Of a stretch of 64,000 nt of DNA, positions 12,428-23,798 are shown piece by piece (the stretch's first letter is position 1; each line of letters opens with the position of its first letter). The notes beneath the pieces were generated by a model. It was not told the origin of the DNA and searched no databases. It was given only the letters and a program-made list of their open reading frames with translations. The position numbers were made by a program, and so were the translations under genes. Source of the stretch: Austropuccinia psidii (lineage: Eukaryota > Basidiomycota > Pucciniomycetes > Pucciniales > Sphaerophragmiaceae); contig JALGQZ010000015.1 of assembly GCA_023105745.1 (NCBI GenBank), forward strand, positions 4,797,499 through 4,861,498, written 5' to 3'.

Positions 12428-12733
12428 TGATAAGAGAAATTTAAACAATCAAATAACTGTAATAATCACGTCAAAGATGATGATTATAATAAGATTATCC
12501 TTTTTCTTTAATAATATAAGAGTTTTATATATAAAAAATAAAGAAATTTCATTTTGATTTAATGATTTAGTGTTTTGTAAGCATCTGAGGGGAAAACAGA
12601 GTAAAAAGAGCTCTATTTATAGTAAATACCTCCCTCCTAGAGTCCAACAGGCTTCTATTAGACGTGTACTGATGCTTTCTACTAGAATTGATCAATAATT
12701 CAAAGTTTGGTGATGATAACATCATGATCAAAC
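12428..12733 (-). repeat. element B 5' LTR, first fragment
   Basis: This corresponds to about 4650-4964 of the other B LTR (shared 'gtaataatcacgtcaaagat', 'gcatctgaggggaaaac'). It is cut at 12733 by element C. The last five bases, caaac at 12729-12733, are the target duplication for C. Confidence 0.85.
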
Positions 12734-14550
12734 TGTAAGGTGTGGATATGAAACTTTGATTAAAAATCAAGTACTTTTCCTGTCCTCAAAATTTGTATAA
12801 GGTAAAATTCAGTTAAAAATAGTATGAAAGATTATTTTTAAGAGAAAACACGCCAATTTTATTGTTTATAGCTTTATTAGTATAAAACAATAATATAAAA
12901 ATTTATTGTGTTACCAACAATAAAGATTTATCCTAAATAATACTCTACAAGAGGTATTTTAAGGCTACAAAAGAAATTTCTTCAAGAGCAATTTCAATTG
13001 AAATTAATTGAGCAAAGAATTGCAAGCAATTAATTGAAGAACAAAGTCTTTAAGAAGAATATTAAAGAGAAAACACGCCCAAAAGTGACCAGAGTGAATT
13101 TGGAAACAAAGTGACAAAGTTTACAGTGATGAAAGATGCTTTAATTCACTTTTGGGGTGGTTCAGGGGTAAAAATGATTATAAGAGTTACAAACAATGAT
13201 TATAATGATTTTTTCACGTGGTCAAAAGGACCAAAATGATTTAAAAGTGGTGGTTGGAATCTTTGATTGATTGGTTTAACAGTTTTAAACTAATTAATAA
13301 AAGGAAAAGATTCTAACATGAAGAGAAAAGTGGGGCAAAGAAGACATTCTTTTATAGCCATCAATTCTCTTACTCCAAAAGTAAAATTTACTCTTGTCAG
13401 TCGTGAAAAACAGTCTGACAACAGAAAAGCCAATTATGGCATCATTGAACCCTGGTTTAGGCCAAAAAAGGGCTGGTTTAAGCCATTTTTAGCCATTTTA
13501 GACCCTTAAATCAGCCATTACTATAGCAATACCAGGCCTAGAGCCTTCAAAACACGTCAGAATGTGTGTCAGAGGCGTAGAAACCAGTTAAAACTGTTTT
13601 TATTATGATTGTTTTATCTTAAGGGTAGTTTTACCCTCTTGGCAACAGCTAAAACTACCCCAGTTGGTATCAAAACCTCATCATCAATTGAGTCCACAGA
13701 CCCTGTAACTCAATTCCAGGCCAAAAGTGATGAACGTTTGCGTGAATTTTGACATCCCACGCCTGTCAGCAAGGATTTTGGGGGTCTAGCTCCCCCTTAG
13801 AGCTGGAGTTCCTTTCCCCCCCCCCCCAATTTATTTCTTCCTTTAATTCCTCATCATGTATTATACTTGTACTTTACATATGTAATTCAATTCAATTGTA
13901 CAATACAATACAGTAATAATTGACACCTCATATGCAAATCAAAGTTCACTTATGTAATACACGCGCACATTTTGACATTTCAATTGAATTCAATTGAGAA
14001 TACTTCAATTGCTCATAACTTCTAAACTAAACACAACACCTCAATTTTAACATAAAAATTGATGGTTAACACCACATGTGGTGTGAATTAAATTAAGGTT
14101 TTGAGGATTTTCAACTTTTGTATTGAAAATACTAAAAACTTAATTTAAGCTTATTTAGAGTTGAGTTACAAGAATTTCACTCAGAGGTGACCCCACCTGA
14201 TTTTTTATGAGGAATCCAATGGTGAAATAAATTTTATATGTTTATTTATTGGATAAAAAGTTATAATAAATTTTATTTAACTTTTTTCCAAATTTATTTA
14301 TTTTTTCACAATTTTGTTAAAATTTCACTTTTACTTAATTTTTTCAAGTATAAATGTAATTTTATATTTACAAAATTTAATGTATTTTTTATTTTTAAAT
14401 TATAATTAATTTTTTATTTTTAATATAATTTTATATTTATATTTTGATTTTTATTTTAATAATATAAATAAATTTATTTTATTTATATTAATATGTTATT
14501 TTTTATATTTGTGGTCTTTTGGGTATATGAAATTACCTCTAAGGCTCACA
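12734..14550 (-). repeat. element C 3' LTR (left)
   Basis: This 1817-bp LTR matches 20846-22675 almost base for base. It contains a run of about ten C residues near 13818 and a 63-codon ORF (13318-13509) repeated in the other LTR. Nothing supports that ORF as a gene. Positions 14230-14510 are very AT-rich. The terminus 'aaggctcaca' abuts the polypurine complement. Confidence 0.9.
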
Positions 14551-14569
14551 TTCCCTCCCCCTAAAAAAG
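14551..14569 (-). promoter_or_regulatory. element C polypurine tract
   Basis: The minus strand reads ttttttagggggagggaa directly before the LTR start TGTGAGCC. This is the expected plus-strand priming site. Confidence 0.75.
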
Positions 14570-14573
14570 AATA

Positions 14574-17500
14574 TTACTTTGTAATATTGGTGTTTCTAGT
14601 GTGTCTGAATCTCCTCAGGAGTTTGGTAGCTTCTGGTATATTTTTTTCTTCTAACCATTCATCTTCACAAGTTGGGTCACTGTACCTAACAAGGTATTCC
14701 CTTACTTTCTTGGTTCTTAATTTCCTTTCTTTAAGAACTTTGGTTATTTTCTTAGTACCAGATGTCTCAATAGGAGGTATAACTTGGGGGACCTTATTCC
14801 TCAAGGGAAATTTCTCAGCATCACTAGATTTATATGGTTTTATCAAGCTCACTGGAAATGTAGGGTGCTTATTGCTAAGTTCTTCAGATAACTCTACTTC
14901 AACAGCATTCTCTCCATGGAGGGCCTTAATCACAAAAGGTCCTGCAAAGGAGTCTTTCAACTTTTTACATCCTTTGATGTTATTGAAGTTAGTGGTGGAT
15001 ACAAGAACTAGGTCCCCCACTTTGAAATCTGGAGTTGCATGAGATTTATCCCATTTGTCTTTAGCATATGCAAAAGAGTCCTCCATGCATCTTACTGCAT
15101 GCTTTCTAGCTTTGTCTAGCATTCCTTTGAAGCTAGCAGCTGTGGGATGTATTTCAATTAAGTCTTTCCTCAAGGAGTCTTGGGGTAACTTGGGGTTCCA
15201 TCCTTTTTCTAGAATAGCAGGAGTCTGATTGGTACTAGCATGGATTGATGTTTTATATGCTAATTCCAGTGCTGGTAACAGAGTACACCAATCATGGGTA
15301 AATCCATCACAATCTTTGAATTCAAGGCCATATGCACAAAATCTTCTCACCATGTCCTCTAAGGTTTGGATCATTCTTTCAGCCAGGCCATCAGTTTGTG
15401 GGTGGTAGGCTGTAGAGAAAGACAGTTTAGTGCCAAATAATTGGTGAAGATTTGTCCATAGTGCTGAAGTGAATTTGGGATTTCTATCACTGATGATATT
15501 TGTGAAAATCCCAGTCCATGACACTACTCTATTCCATATCAGAAGAGCTGTATCCATGGCTGTATCATCTTTGTGACATGGTAAAAAGATTGGAGTTTTA
15601 CTGAATCTGTCCACAATTACTAGGCAAGCATTATAGCTCCTGTCACCTCCTGGTGGTAGGCCAGTTACCCAATCCATATGGACAATTTCCCAAGGTCTGT
15701 TTGGTTCTTGGATTTTCATCATATTTCCAAGTCTTTTGCCAGTGGATTTATTTGCCTTTTGGCATCTGTCACAGGTTTTGCAATACTCTGCAACATCTTT
15801 TTGCCACATTGGCCACCATATGCAGGTCTTCACTTTCTCTCTTGTTCTGTCTTCAGAAAGATGTCCTGAAAAGGGACTATCATGGCATTCTTTCAGTACA
15901 AGATTGATTAATGACCTGTCTACAACTGTCATGACACAGGTGTGCTTGGTTCTGTGGTAAATTATACCATCCAGTAGGTGAAATCTTCCTTCATTATAAG
16001 ATTTTCTCCATACTTCATCCAAGGCATGTATTAGAGAGTTGTCTTTACAGTCTTTGTTAAGTAATTGGCATAAGATGCTACAATTCTTATCTTGAGTGTA
16101 ACTATTTCTGACTTCTTCAAAGAAGGTGGTGTTCAAGTCTGTAACACTTATTCCTTCTATTGGAATTTGTGGTGAAGCTTCTTCTGGAACATAAGCAGGA
16201 TTATCAATGTTATTTGGTAATGGCCATCTGCTTAGTCCATCTGCATTCTTATGAATATTCCCATCCTTATGAACAATAGTCATATTGCCTCTGTATTCTT
16301 GTATGGCTATTTGCCATCTGAGCATGTGTCTGTTAGGTGTTTTCATGTTCAAAAGTGATTTCACAGCTGTACAATCTGTTATTACTTCAAAAACACATCC
16401 CTCTAAGAAATAGTTCAATTTCTCCAAGGCCCAGACAAGGCATAGACATTCCATTTGACTTGCTCCATATCTGGCTTCAGTTGGTTTGATTTGCCTGGAT
16501 ATGAAACATATTGGTCCTTCTACAGGTTTGTCATTTATGATCTGAACTTGGTGAAGTGCAGCACCTAGTCCATCCCCTGATGCATCAATATACAGTTTGA
16601 AAGGCAATTTAAAGTCTGGCATCAGTAAGAGTGGAGCAGTGGTCAATGCTTCTCTTAGAGATTCAAAAGCTTTGACTCTGTCAACAGTCATCTCAAATAC
16701 TGTGTCTTTGTCACACAACTTATAAAGTGGTCTTGCTATGGATGCAAAGTCTTTAATGTGTTGCCTGTAATATCCTGCAAAACCTAAGAATGACTGAATT
16801 TCCTTCTTATTCTGAGGCATGGGTTTTAACAATACTGCTGCAACTTTGTTTTTATCAATTCCAAGGGACAAACCAGATACAACATGTCCTAGTGCCTTAA
16901 GTTCTTTAAATCCAAAATGACATTTCTTCAAGGAGATTTTCATGTTTACTGATTGGATTTTTGTCAAAACTCTTGATAATCTGTACATGTGCTCCTCCCA
17001 ATTCTTTGAACAGATAATAATGTCATCAATGTAAATGATTAATCATCCCTCTGAGAGTTCTTCAGGGAAGATTTCATTCATCATTCTTTGGAAGTGTGAA
17101 GGTGCATTTTTGATACCAAAGGGCATCCTTAAGTATTCATACACTCCACAATGAACAATAATTCTCAAGTATTTCCTTGCTCTTGGTGTTACCACATTTT
17201 GATGGAATCCTTTAAGGGCATCCATAGTGGTTATATACACTGCTTGAGATATTTGAGTAAGGGCAATTTGGATTTTTGGTATTGGGTATCTGTCTGGAAC
17301 AGTGTAAGTGTTCAGAGCTCTAAAGTCCCCAACCATTCTGGATTTTCCATTATGCCACGCCACTATGACTGGTGTAGTTATTTCTACTTCCTCATTGTGG
17401 CCTACTTTTCTTATTACACCAAGGTCTAGAAGTTCTTTGATATGAATTTCTAGAGCTTCTCTTGATTTTGGACTTGCTGGATAAGCAGGTCTTCTTAAGA

Positions 17501-18113
17501 GTGGTGGATAAGGTCTCTCAATGTTAAGAATGATGTCAACTTCATGACCAATAATTGCTCCCAGAGGTTCTTTGTCTGTAGCAAATGCTCCTCTGTGGTC
17601 ATACAAAAGGGAAGAAAGTTCATTTTCTTTTTTATCAGTCAGATGAAGGCTTATCTCAGCCTCATTTAACTGTTCAGACTTGAATTTTTCTAACTCTAAG
17701 TTGACTGGTGATACTTTGTTTACTGTAATTTGTCTTTTAAATGGTAAAAAGGCAAATTTCTGGCGCTTATTGTCCCCAATTGTAAAGTATCTGTCTTTGT
17801 TATTATGTAAATCTATCCCATACATGATCAAATAGTCATTTCCCAATATAAAATGGGTACTAGAGCAATTTTCCATAACAACAAATTCAACTGTGATCCT
17901 TAAATTCCCATTTATGTGTGGGAATATGACATTGGTCTCAAAGATTCCCAATGCTTTCATTGGGTTACTTGCACTGTTGAATTTTATACCATCAATTGGT
18001 AACAATTGGTCTTCAAAATTTGGCACACAAGTCTTAAGAAAGGATTTTCCAACACAAGAGCAGAAGGCTCCTGGGTCAAGCAAACGTTTAGTGGGCTTGT
18101 TGTCAATCACCAC
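14574..18113 (-). pseudogene. pol: element C pol: PR-RT-RNaseH-IN-chromodomain, one nonsense codon
   Basis: Segment 18113-17043 has the protease (LLDPGAFCSCVG, ILGNDYLIMYGID) and the RT palm up to [21 protein letters not shown] at 17045-17043 replaces the Trp expected in [11 protein letters not shown]. The same frame then continues through [10 protein letters not shown] into 16988-14574 (804 codons): connection ([15 protein letters not shown]), RNase H ([37 protein letters not shown]), integrase zinc module ([25 protein letters not shown]), catalytic core ([35 protein letters not shown]), GPF ([13 protein letters not shown]) and chromodomain-like tail ([20 protein letters not shown]). The protease has DPG instead of the usual D-S/T-G. 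Apart from the stop, the frame is whole. Confidence 0.9.
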
Positions 18114-18129
18114 TTCTGTTATACAGGAG

Positions 18130-20371
18130 TTACCAGCTGTATAACCTTTTCCTCTGTTTTGGTTTTGTCTTCATAAGTTGTGCATCTTGAACTTTTGATA
18201 AATCAACTTGACCGTTGCTCAATTGTGGTAAGTGGGAATAAGATTCCATGATGTCAAAAGTGGCATTGATATTTTCTATATCTTTTGAAGATTCAGGAAA
18301 TATGGATGACTTATCATCTGAATTGTCTTCAATTATGTCTTCCTTTTCAACATCTGGTCCCTTTTCAATGTCAATTTCATTGATTTTCCCCCTTTTTGGA
18401 CATGTATTGGCTAAATGGGTGGTGCTTTGGCAAATATGGCATTTTCTGACTGTATCTGCAGATTTATATTTAATATTACTAGAATTTTCTTTGGGGTTTT
18501 TGTCCACAGAATCTTTCCAAGGTGTATTAAACCTTGTTTTAAGATTCACCCTACTAGAACCAATTTTGGTTCTGGTGGTTACTTCTTCTAATATATTGAT
18601 AATATCCTCTGCTGAAGATTGTTCAGTAGTCCTGCTTTTGACAGCATGCTCTAAGTCACCTCCACATTGTCTCAGAATTTTTCTATGGATCATAAATTCT
18701 GACATGTCAGGATATAATGCTGTTAATCTGTCCTTTTGTTGGCAAAACCATGGTAAAGCTTTGTCTTTATCAGCATTAAATTTGGCAGATTCAAAGTCTG
18801 TTTCAACTTTAAACCTCCAAGCATCATTTGCCCATTTGTTGATGATTTGGGTTTTCCACCAAGTCCAACTCTGGTGTCCATGTGCTTGTCTTATTTTGAT
18901 GTACCATCTGTGAGCTGATCTGGTAAACAAGGTGTTAAACCTGGCTGTTACCAATCTGTCTGGTAATTCAAAATCCTCTTTGATCATGTCAATACCTCTA
19001 ATGAATTCCATATGGTCATACTCTCCTTCACCACTGAAGTGAGGCCATTCTTTAAGTTTTGGAACTTCTTTCAAGAGTGCTTGGCCCATTGATGGTTCCA
19101 AGTTATGAAAAGAAGTGGATAATTCATTTTTTAATTGTGAATTATCAGGATCCAATACTTGTGGATTTGGAATTCTTGTGCCCTCATTTTGATTTAGAGG
19201 TGTAGACATTCTTGGTAAGGTGTTCAGTATTTGTTCAATGTCATTCATTTTACTGTTGCTACACCTTTGGGAATTTCTGTATTCATGTTGGAAGCTTTGT
19301 ATTAAATTTATTACTTCAATTTTATCCATGTCTTCCTTATGTGTCAGTTCTTGCCATAACTCTGTCTGTCTTGTATTATCAGCAGTGACTTGATTCAATT
19401 TCATTGATAATTTTGATACTTCTTGTTTCAATTATGTCATCAATATTGAATTTAGAATATTTATCTGTTAATTCTTTAATAATGGCAGATTGTTCATTTA
19501 TTTTATTGTTAGAAGAATTATCATTATTGGAATTTTTAATTGTTCTTAAAACTTTTTCAAAACACATAAGTGTTTCATTAATTTGGCAAAGACTCAGGTT
19601 GTTTGTTTTAATGTTGTTACAAATGGTTTCATTTTTATCAGAAAGATGTTTTTTCACGTCATTTATAGCATTATACAACTCTGGGATGGAATCAAATATG
19701 TCAGAAATCATTTCTGGAACCTTAATCTGGCTTCCTCCTTCTTCTGTAATTCCATCATGGTTCTGGCCATCTGAAATACATTTTCCATGGAATTCTGCTG
19801 AATCTTTGGGATTCTGCAGCCCTGGCTGTAAGGTTTTGGGGCTGGTGCCTTCCCTTTGCCCTTGTTTGGAGTTTGTGGCTGCTTTTTCACGTTGGAATTG
19901 CTGCTGCTGGCCACTGGGGCTGTTTTTGGCACTGGTTTGGGTGGTGGAGGGTTGTTTTTCCTCCATTCTAGTGTCAAAAGCATCATGTTTTTCTTCTCCA
20001 TCAATGGATGCCATCCATTGAGCAATTTGCAAGTGTTGGGGTGGCCCAAGAATTTTCTTACTGTCAGGTAAGAATTCATGCAATTCTTCCACAGGTCTGC
20101 AAGGATCTGGTACTCCTTGAATTGAAGTGCATTGTTGTATGCACTGTGGCTGGCTTTGTATATGTCCACAGAGGCTTGTTGTGGCGGTGTCAGCTCTTTT
20201 TGAAGGTAAAATAGTATTATCAGCTTCAGAATGACCCAATTTAGTTGTTTGGAAGTCATCAACTGACCCTTTTCCTTCTGTACCTGGTTGGCTTCTGCCA
20301 TAATCACGTCTATTACCTTTTTGGGAGCTGCTTGAGGGGTTGTAGCTGGCTCCTGACCTGGTTGAAGGCAT
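18130..20371 (-). pseudogene. gag: element C gag (f1 frame)
   Basis: The f1 frame starts at 20371 with MPSTRSGASYNPSSSS and is open for 330 codons to 19379. A frame change near 19432 (probably with an internal deletion) passes to 19431-18130. That part holds the coiled-coil region, the capsid (WPHFSGEGEYDHMEF, HRWYIKIRQAHGHQSWTWWK) and an intact zinc knuckle CHICQSTTHLANTC. Near 18150 a one-base shift turns the expected RGKGYTAG motif into RKRLYSW and a stop, separating gag from pol. The ATG at 20371 lies inside the intron described for the f2 product, 12 nt before its acceptor AG. Confidence 0.8.
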
Positions 20372-20619
20372 AATTATGGTTAAAAAAGGTTTAAAATAGT
20401 ATTTTTACGTCAAAAACTTACTATTGGCCAAATTTTTAGCTTTCTGAAGGGTATTACTTATGTCCAAGTTAATTAATTCAGAAGATATTGGTTCAGGCTG
20501 GTTATTTTGAGTCACAATAACAGTGCTATTATGATCAGAATTAACAGTACTGGCAGGGATAATGCTGGTTACTGTTGAGGCTGTTTCAATGTTTTCTTGT
20601 CTTACCACGTTGTCAGACA
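19708..20619 (-). CDS. element C spliced accessory ORF (f2 frame), unknown function
   Basis: I do not recognise this protein. A minus-strand exon at 20619-20422 (after an attttag acceptor; VSDNVVRQENIETAS onward) ends at donor aata|gtaagt. A 64-nt intron ends with caaccag, and the second exon runs 20357-19708. The joined frame is open for about 282 residues. The second exon is in the +1 frame relative to gag and overlaps it completely. It encodes QASVDIYKASH, MNSYLTVRKFLG, NGWHPL, a Pro/Lys-rich basic stretch and a helical end (RIPKIQQNSMENVFQMARTM). The same motifs recur in the matching frame of E and B. The start would be created by an upstream leader exon ending in A joined to TG; that exon is not proven. 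Confidence 0.5.
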
Positions 20620-20845
20620 CTAAAATTAATGAAAAAGCCAATTAATTAAGTAAAAAAAAGGTTATTTCAAAAAAGAAATAAAAATATAAGCCTCACTTAT
20701 AATATGAAAAAAAGTTATTTTTTATGGATTTTTTGAATTATAAGTATTTTTTATATGTTTTTAAATTTTTCAATATAAGAAAAAAAGATTTAAAAAGAGT
20801 AAAAAAATTATGTCACAGGTAAAATATCACGGCTGGGCCCCCAAA
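20620..20845 (-). other. element C leader and candidate primer-binding site
   Basis: On the minus strand the LTR end ...cttaca is followed by tttgggggcccagccgtga (20845-20827), a G-rich block present in similar form directly after the LTRs of D1, D2 and E. It is the best candidate for the tRNA primer-binding site. The remainder is A/T-rich untranslated leader up to the ttttag acceptor at 20620. Confidence 0.6.
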
Positions 20846-22675
20846 TGTAAGGTGTGAATATGAAACTTTGATTAAAAATCAAGTACTTTTCCTGTCCTCA
20901 AAATTTGTATAAGGTAAAATTCAGTTAAAAATAGTATGAAATATTATTTTTAAGAGAAAACACGCCAATTTTATTGTTTATAACTTTATTAGTATAAAAC
21001 AATAATATAAAAATTTATTGTTTTACCAACAATAAAGATTTATCCCAAAAAATACTCTACAAGAGATATTTTAAGGCTACAAAAGAAATTTCTTCAAGAG
21101 CAATTTCAATTGGAATTAATTGAGCAAAGAACTGCAAGCAATTAATTAAAGAACAAAGTCTTTAAGAAGAATATTAAAGAGAAAACACGCCCAAAAGTGA
21201 CCAGAGTGAATTTGGAAACAAAGTGACAAAGTTTACAGTGATGAAAGATGCTTTAATTCACTTTTGGGGTGGTTCAGGGGTAAAAATGATTATAAGAGTT
21301 ACAAACAATGATTATAATGATTTTTTCACGTGGTTAAAAGGACTAAAATGATTTAAAAGTGGTGGTTGGAATCTTTGATTGATTGGTTTAACAGTTTTAA
21401 ACTAATTAATAAAAGGAAATGATTCTAACATGAAGAGAAAAGTGGGGCAAAGAAGACATTCTTTTATAGCCATCAATTCTCTTACTCCAAAAGTAAAATT
21501 TACTCTTGTCAGTCGTGAAAAACAGTCTGACAACAGAAAAGCCAATTATGGCATCATTGAACCCTGGTTTAGGCCAAAAAAGGGCTGGTTTAAGCCATTT
21601 TTAGCCATTTTAGACCCTTAAATCAGCCATTACTATAGCAATACCAGGCCTAGAGCCTTCAAAACACGTCAGAATGTGTGTCAGAGGCGTAGAAACCAGT
21701 TAAAACTGTTTTTATTATGATTTTTTTATCTTAAGGGTAGTTTTACCCTCTTGGCAACAGCTAAAACTACCCCAGTTGGTGTCAAAACCTTATCATCAAT
21801 TGAGTCCACAGACCCTGTAACTCAATTCCAGGCCAAAAGTGATGAACTTTTGCGTGAATTTTGACATCCCACGCCTGTCAGCAAGGAATTTGGGGGTCTA
21901 GCTCCCCCTTAGAGCTGGAGTTCCTTTCCCCCCCCCCCAATTTAATCTTTCCAATTTATTTTTTCCTTTAATTCCTCATCATGTATTATACTTGTACTTT
22001 ACATATGTAATTCAATTCAATTGTACAATACAATACAGTAATAATTGACACCTCATATGTAAATCAAAGTTCACTTATGTAATACACGTGCACATTTTGA
22101 CATTTCAATTGAATTCAATTGAAAATACTTCAATTCCTCATAACTTCTAAACTAAACACAACACCTCAATTTTAACATAAAAATTGATGGTTAACACCAC
22201 ATGTGGTGTGAATTAAATTAAGGTTTTGAGGATTTTCAACTTTTGTATTGAAAATACTAAAAACTTAATTTAAGCTTATTTAGAGTTGAGTTACAAGAAT
22301 TTCACTCAGAGGTGACCCCACCTGATTTTTTATGAGGAATCCAATGGTGAAATAAATTTTATATGTTTATTTATTGGATAAAAAGTTATAATAAATTTTA
22401 TTTAGCTTTTTTCCAAATTTATTTATTTTTTCACAATTTTGTTAAAATTTCATTTTTACTTAATTTTTTCAAGTATAAATGTAATTTTATATTTACAAAA
22501 TTTAATGTATTTTTTATTTTTAAATTATAATTAATTTTTTATTTTTAATATAATTTTATATTTATATTTTGATTTTTATTTTAATAATATAAATAAATTT
22601 ATTTTATTTATATTAATATGTTATTTTTTATATTTGTGGTCTTTTGGGTATATGAAATTACCTCTAAGGCTCACA
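20846..22675 (-). repeat. element C 5' LTR (right)
   Basis: This is an 1830-bp LTR, nearly identical to 12734-14550. It carries a short extra stretch (tttaatctttcc) after the C-run near 21940 and a few substitutions. Transcription of element C should start within it, reading leftwards. Confidence 0.9.
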
Positions 22676-23798
22676 CAAACCATCTTACCTCATGATTACA
22701 CCATTATTTAGAGTTATCACTATAACTCTAAGTTTGATGACATCATAGGCTTGGAAGAAGGCTAAACTTTGTGGATTCTATTATTATTAATCATAATCTA
22801 ATAGTATTAACCAGTTTTATCACTTATATGACTGTTAAACTTAAAATAAGATTACAGTGAGTGATCTTAAATGATCAAATTTAAGCTTAAACTTTGATCA
22901 TTAATAACTGTTATGTTATACACGCTAAAGCTATTCTGAGAGTGGATTCTGATAGCTTGGCATGTCCTTATCACACTTCCAAGAGAATTTCATTACATCA
23001 TCAAAACTCTATTTTTGATGATTCTTCTTGTAACTCATCTTTTCTGTCAAAATTTAATATTTTAAACTTCAAACCATGATTTCAAGGGGTTATACCTTGA
23101 ATATTATAATAAAAAATACTTCATTCTTCACAAATGAGCTAGTAGAATCTGACTGTCTACTTTTTTTTTAAGTTTGGACCACTTACACAACAAAGTGGTC
23201 AACAGCTCTATTGATTTTAATCAATAATCCATTACAGTTTTTAACCTTGTTTATAGCTTATGAAATAAATTTCACTTCTGTGTTCCTACAGCAGCAATGT
23301 GGTGACTTCATTTTTTCTTCATCACTCTATCATGTATATTTCAAAAGATATTAGCTAAAATCCTTGAATATATGTGTTGAACAAAAAAGTGCATATATTC
23401 AGCTTAACTCCTTAAGTATTGACTTAAAAGATTAGCTTCTTATATGTTTTATGTGTAGAAATTTCTGGGAAATTCAATGGTAAAATTTTTTCACATGTTG
23501 TTTCATTGGTATTTGAAATAATTAAGGATTGATGTTTTTTATAAGGTGTTATTACTTATAACTCATTAAATATTGACTTTACAGATATGCCATAAAAATG
23601 GTATATGTGTATTTTACCATGGGGAATCCAACGGTAGAATTTATTTCACATGCTTATTCATTGGCGTTTAAGTTCAACCAAGTTTTATGCAAATTTATGG
23701 CATTTTTGTAGCTTTAAGGTAATTATTTTTAAGGTATAATTATTTTAAACATATCTTGTGACCTTTTTGGGTATGTGGTCATATCTCAAAGTTTCACA
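22676..23798 (-). repeat. element B 5' LTR, second fragment
   Basis: After the second caaac (22676-22680) the B LTR resumes, matching 4965-6076 to its end 'gtttcaca' at 23798. Together with 12428-12733 it makes one LTR split by C. No gene is seen; the ORF at 22894-23079 lies in LTR DNA. Confidence 0.85.

Larger units (their letters stand above)
12734..22675 (-). mobile_element. element C: near-intact Ty3/gypsy chromovirus inside B
   Basis: This 9.9-kb minus-strand LTR retrotransposon is flanked by caaac at 12729-12733 and 22676-22680. LTRs are 12734-14550 and 20846-22675, both starting TGTAAGG and ending CTCACA. Internal order on the minus strand: PBS and leader, upstream exon, overlapping f2/f1 frames, Gag, PR-RT-RNaseH-IN-chromodomain, PPT. 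LTRs differ only by scattered substitutions and a small indel next to the C-run. It is the youngest complete element in the window. Confidence 0.9.
4095..23798 (-). mobile_element. element B: Ty3/gypsy chromovirus inside element A
   Basis: This is an LTR retrotransposon in reverse orientation, bounded by ggttt duplications. Layout in its own direction: 5' LTR (23798 back to about 12428, split by element C), upstream exon and gag (12220-9897), pol (9783-6203), PPT, 3' LTR (6076-4095). The LTR terminus at 4095 reads TT where TG is expected. The 5' LTR lacks its last part and the primer-binding site, and both gag and pol contain stops and frameshifts. It is therefore an inactive copy, older than C and younger than A. 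Confidence 0.85.

Noticed and set aside
13318..13509. 63-residue basic ORF identical in protein to 21430-21621
   Set aside because: Identity is explained by both being the same place in the two nearly identical LTRs of element C; no independent support for coding.
18248..18913. 221-codon plus-strand ORF and others of over 150 codons (14509-15042, 19404-20021)
   Set aside because: They are antisense shadows of element C gag/pol, where the minus-strand frames carry clear retroelement motifs.
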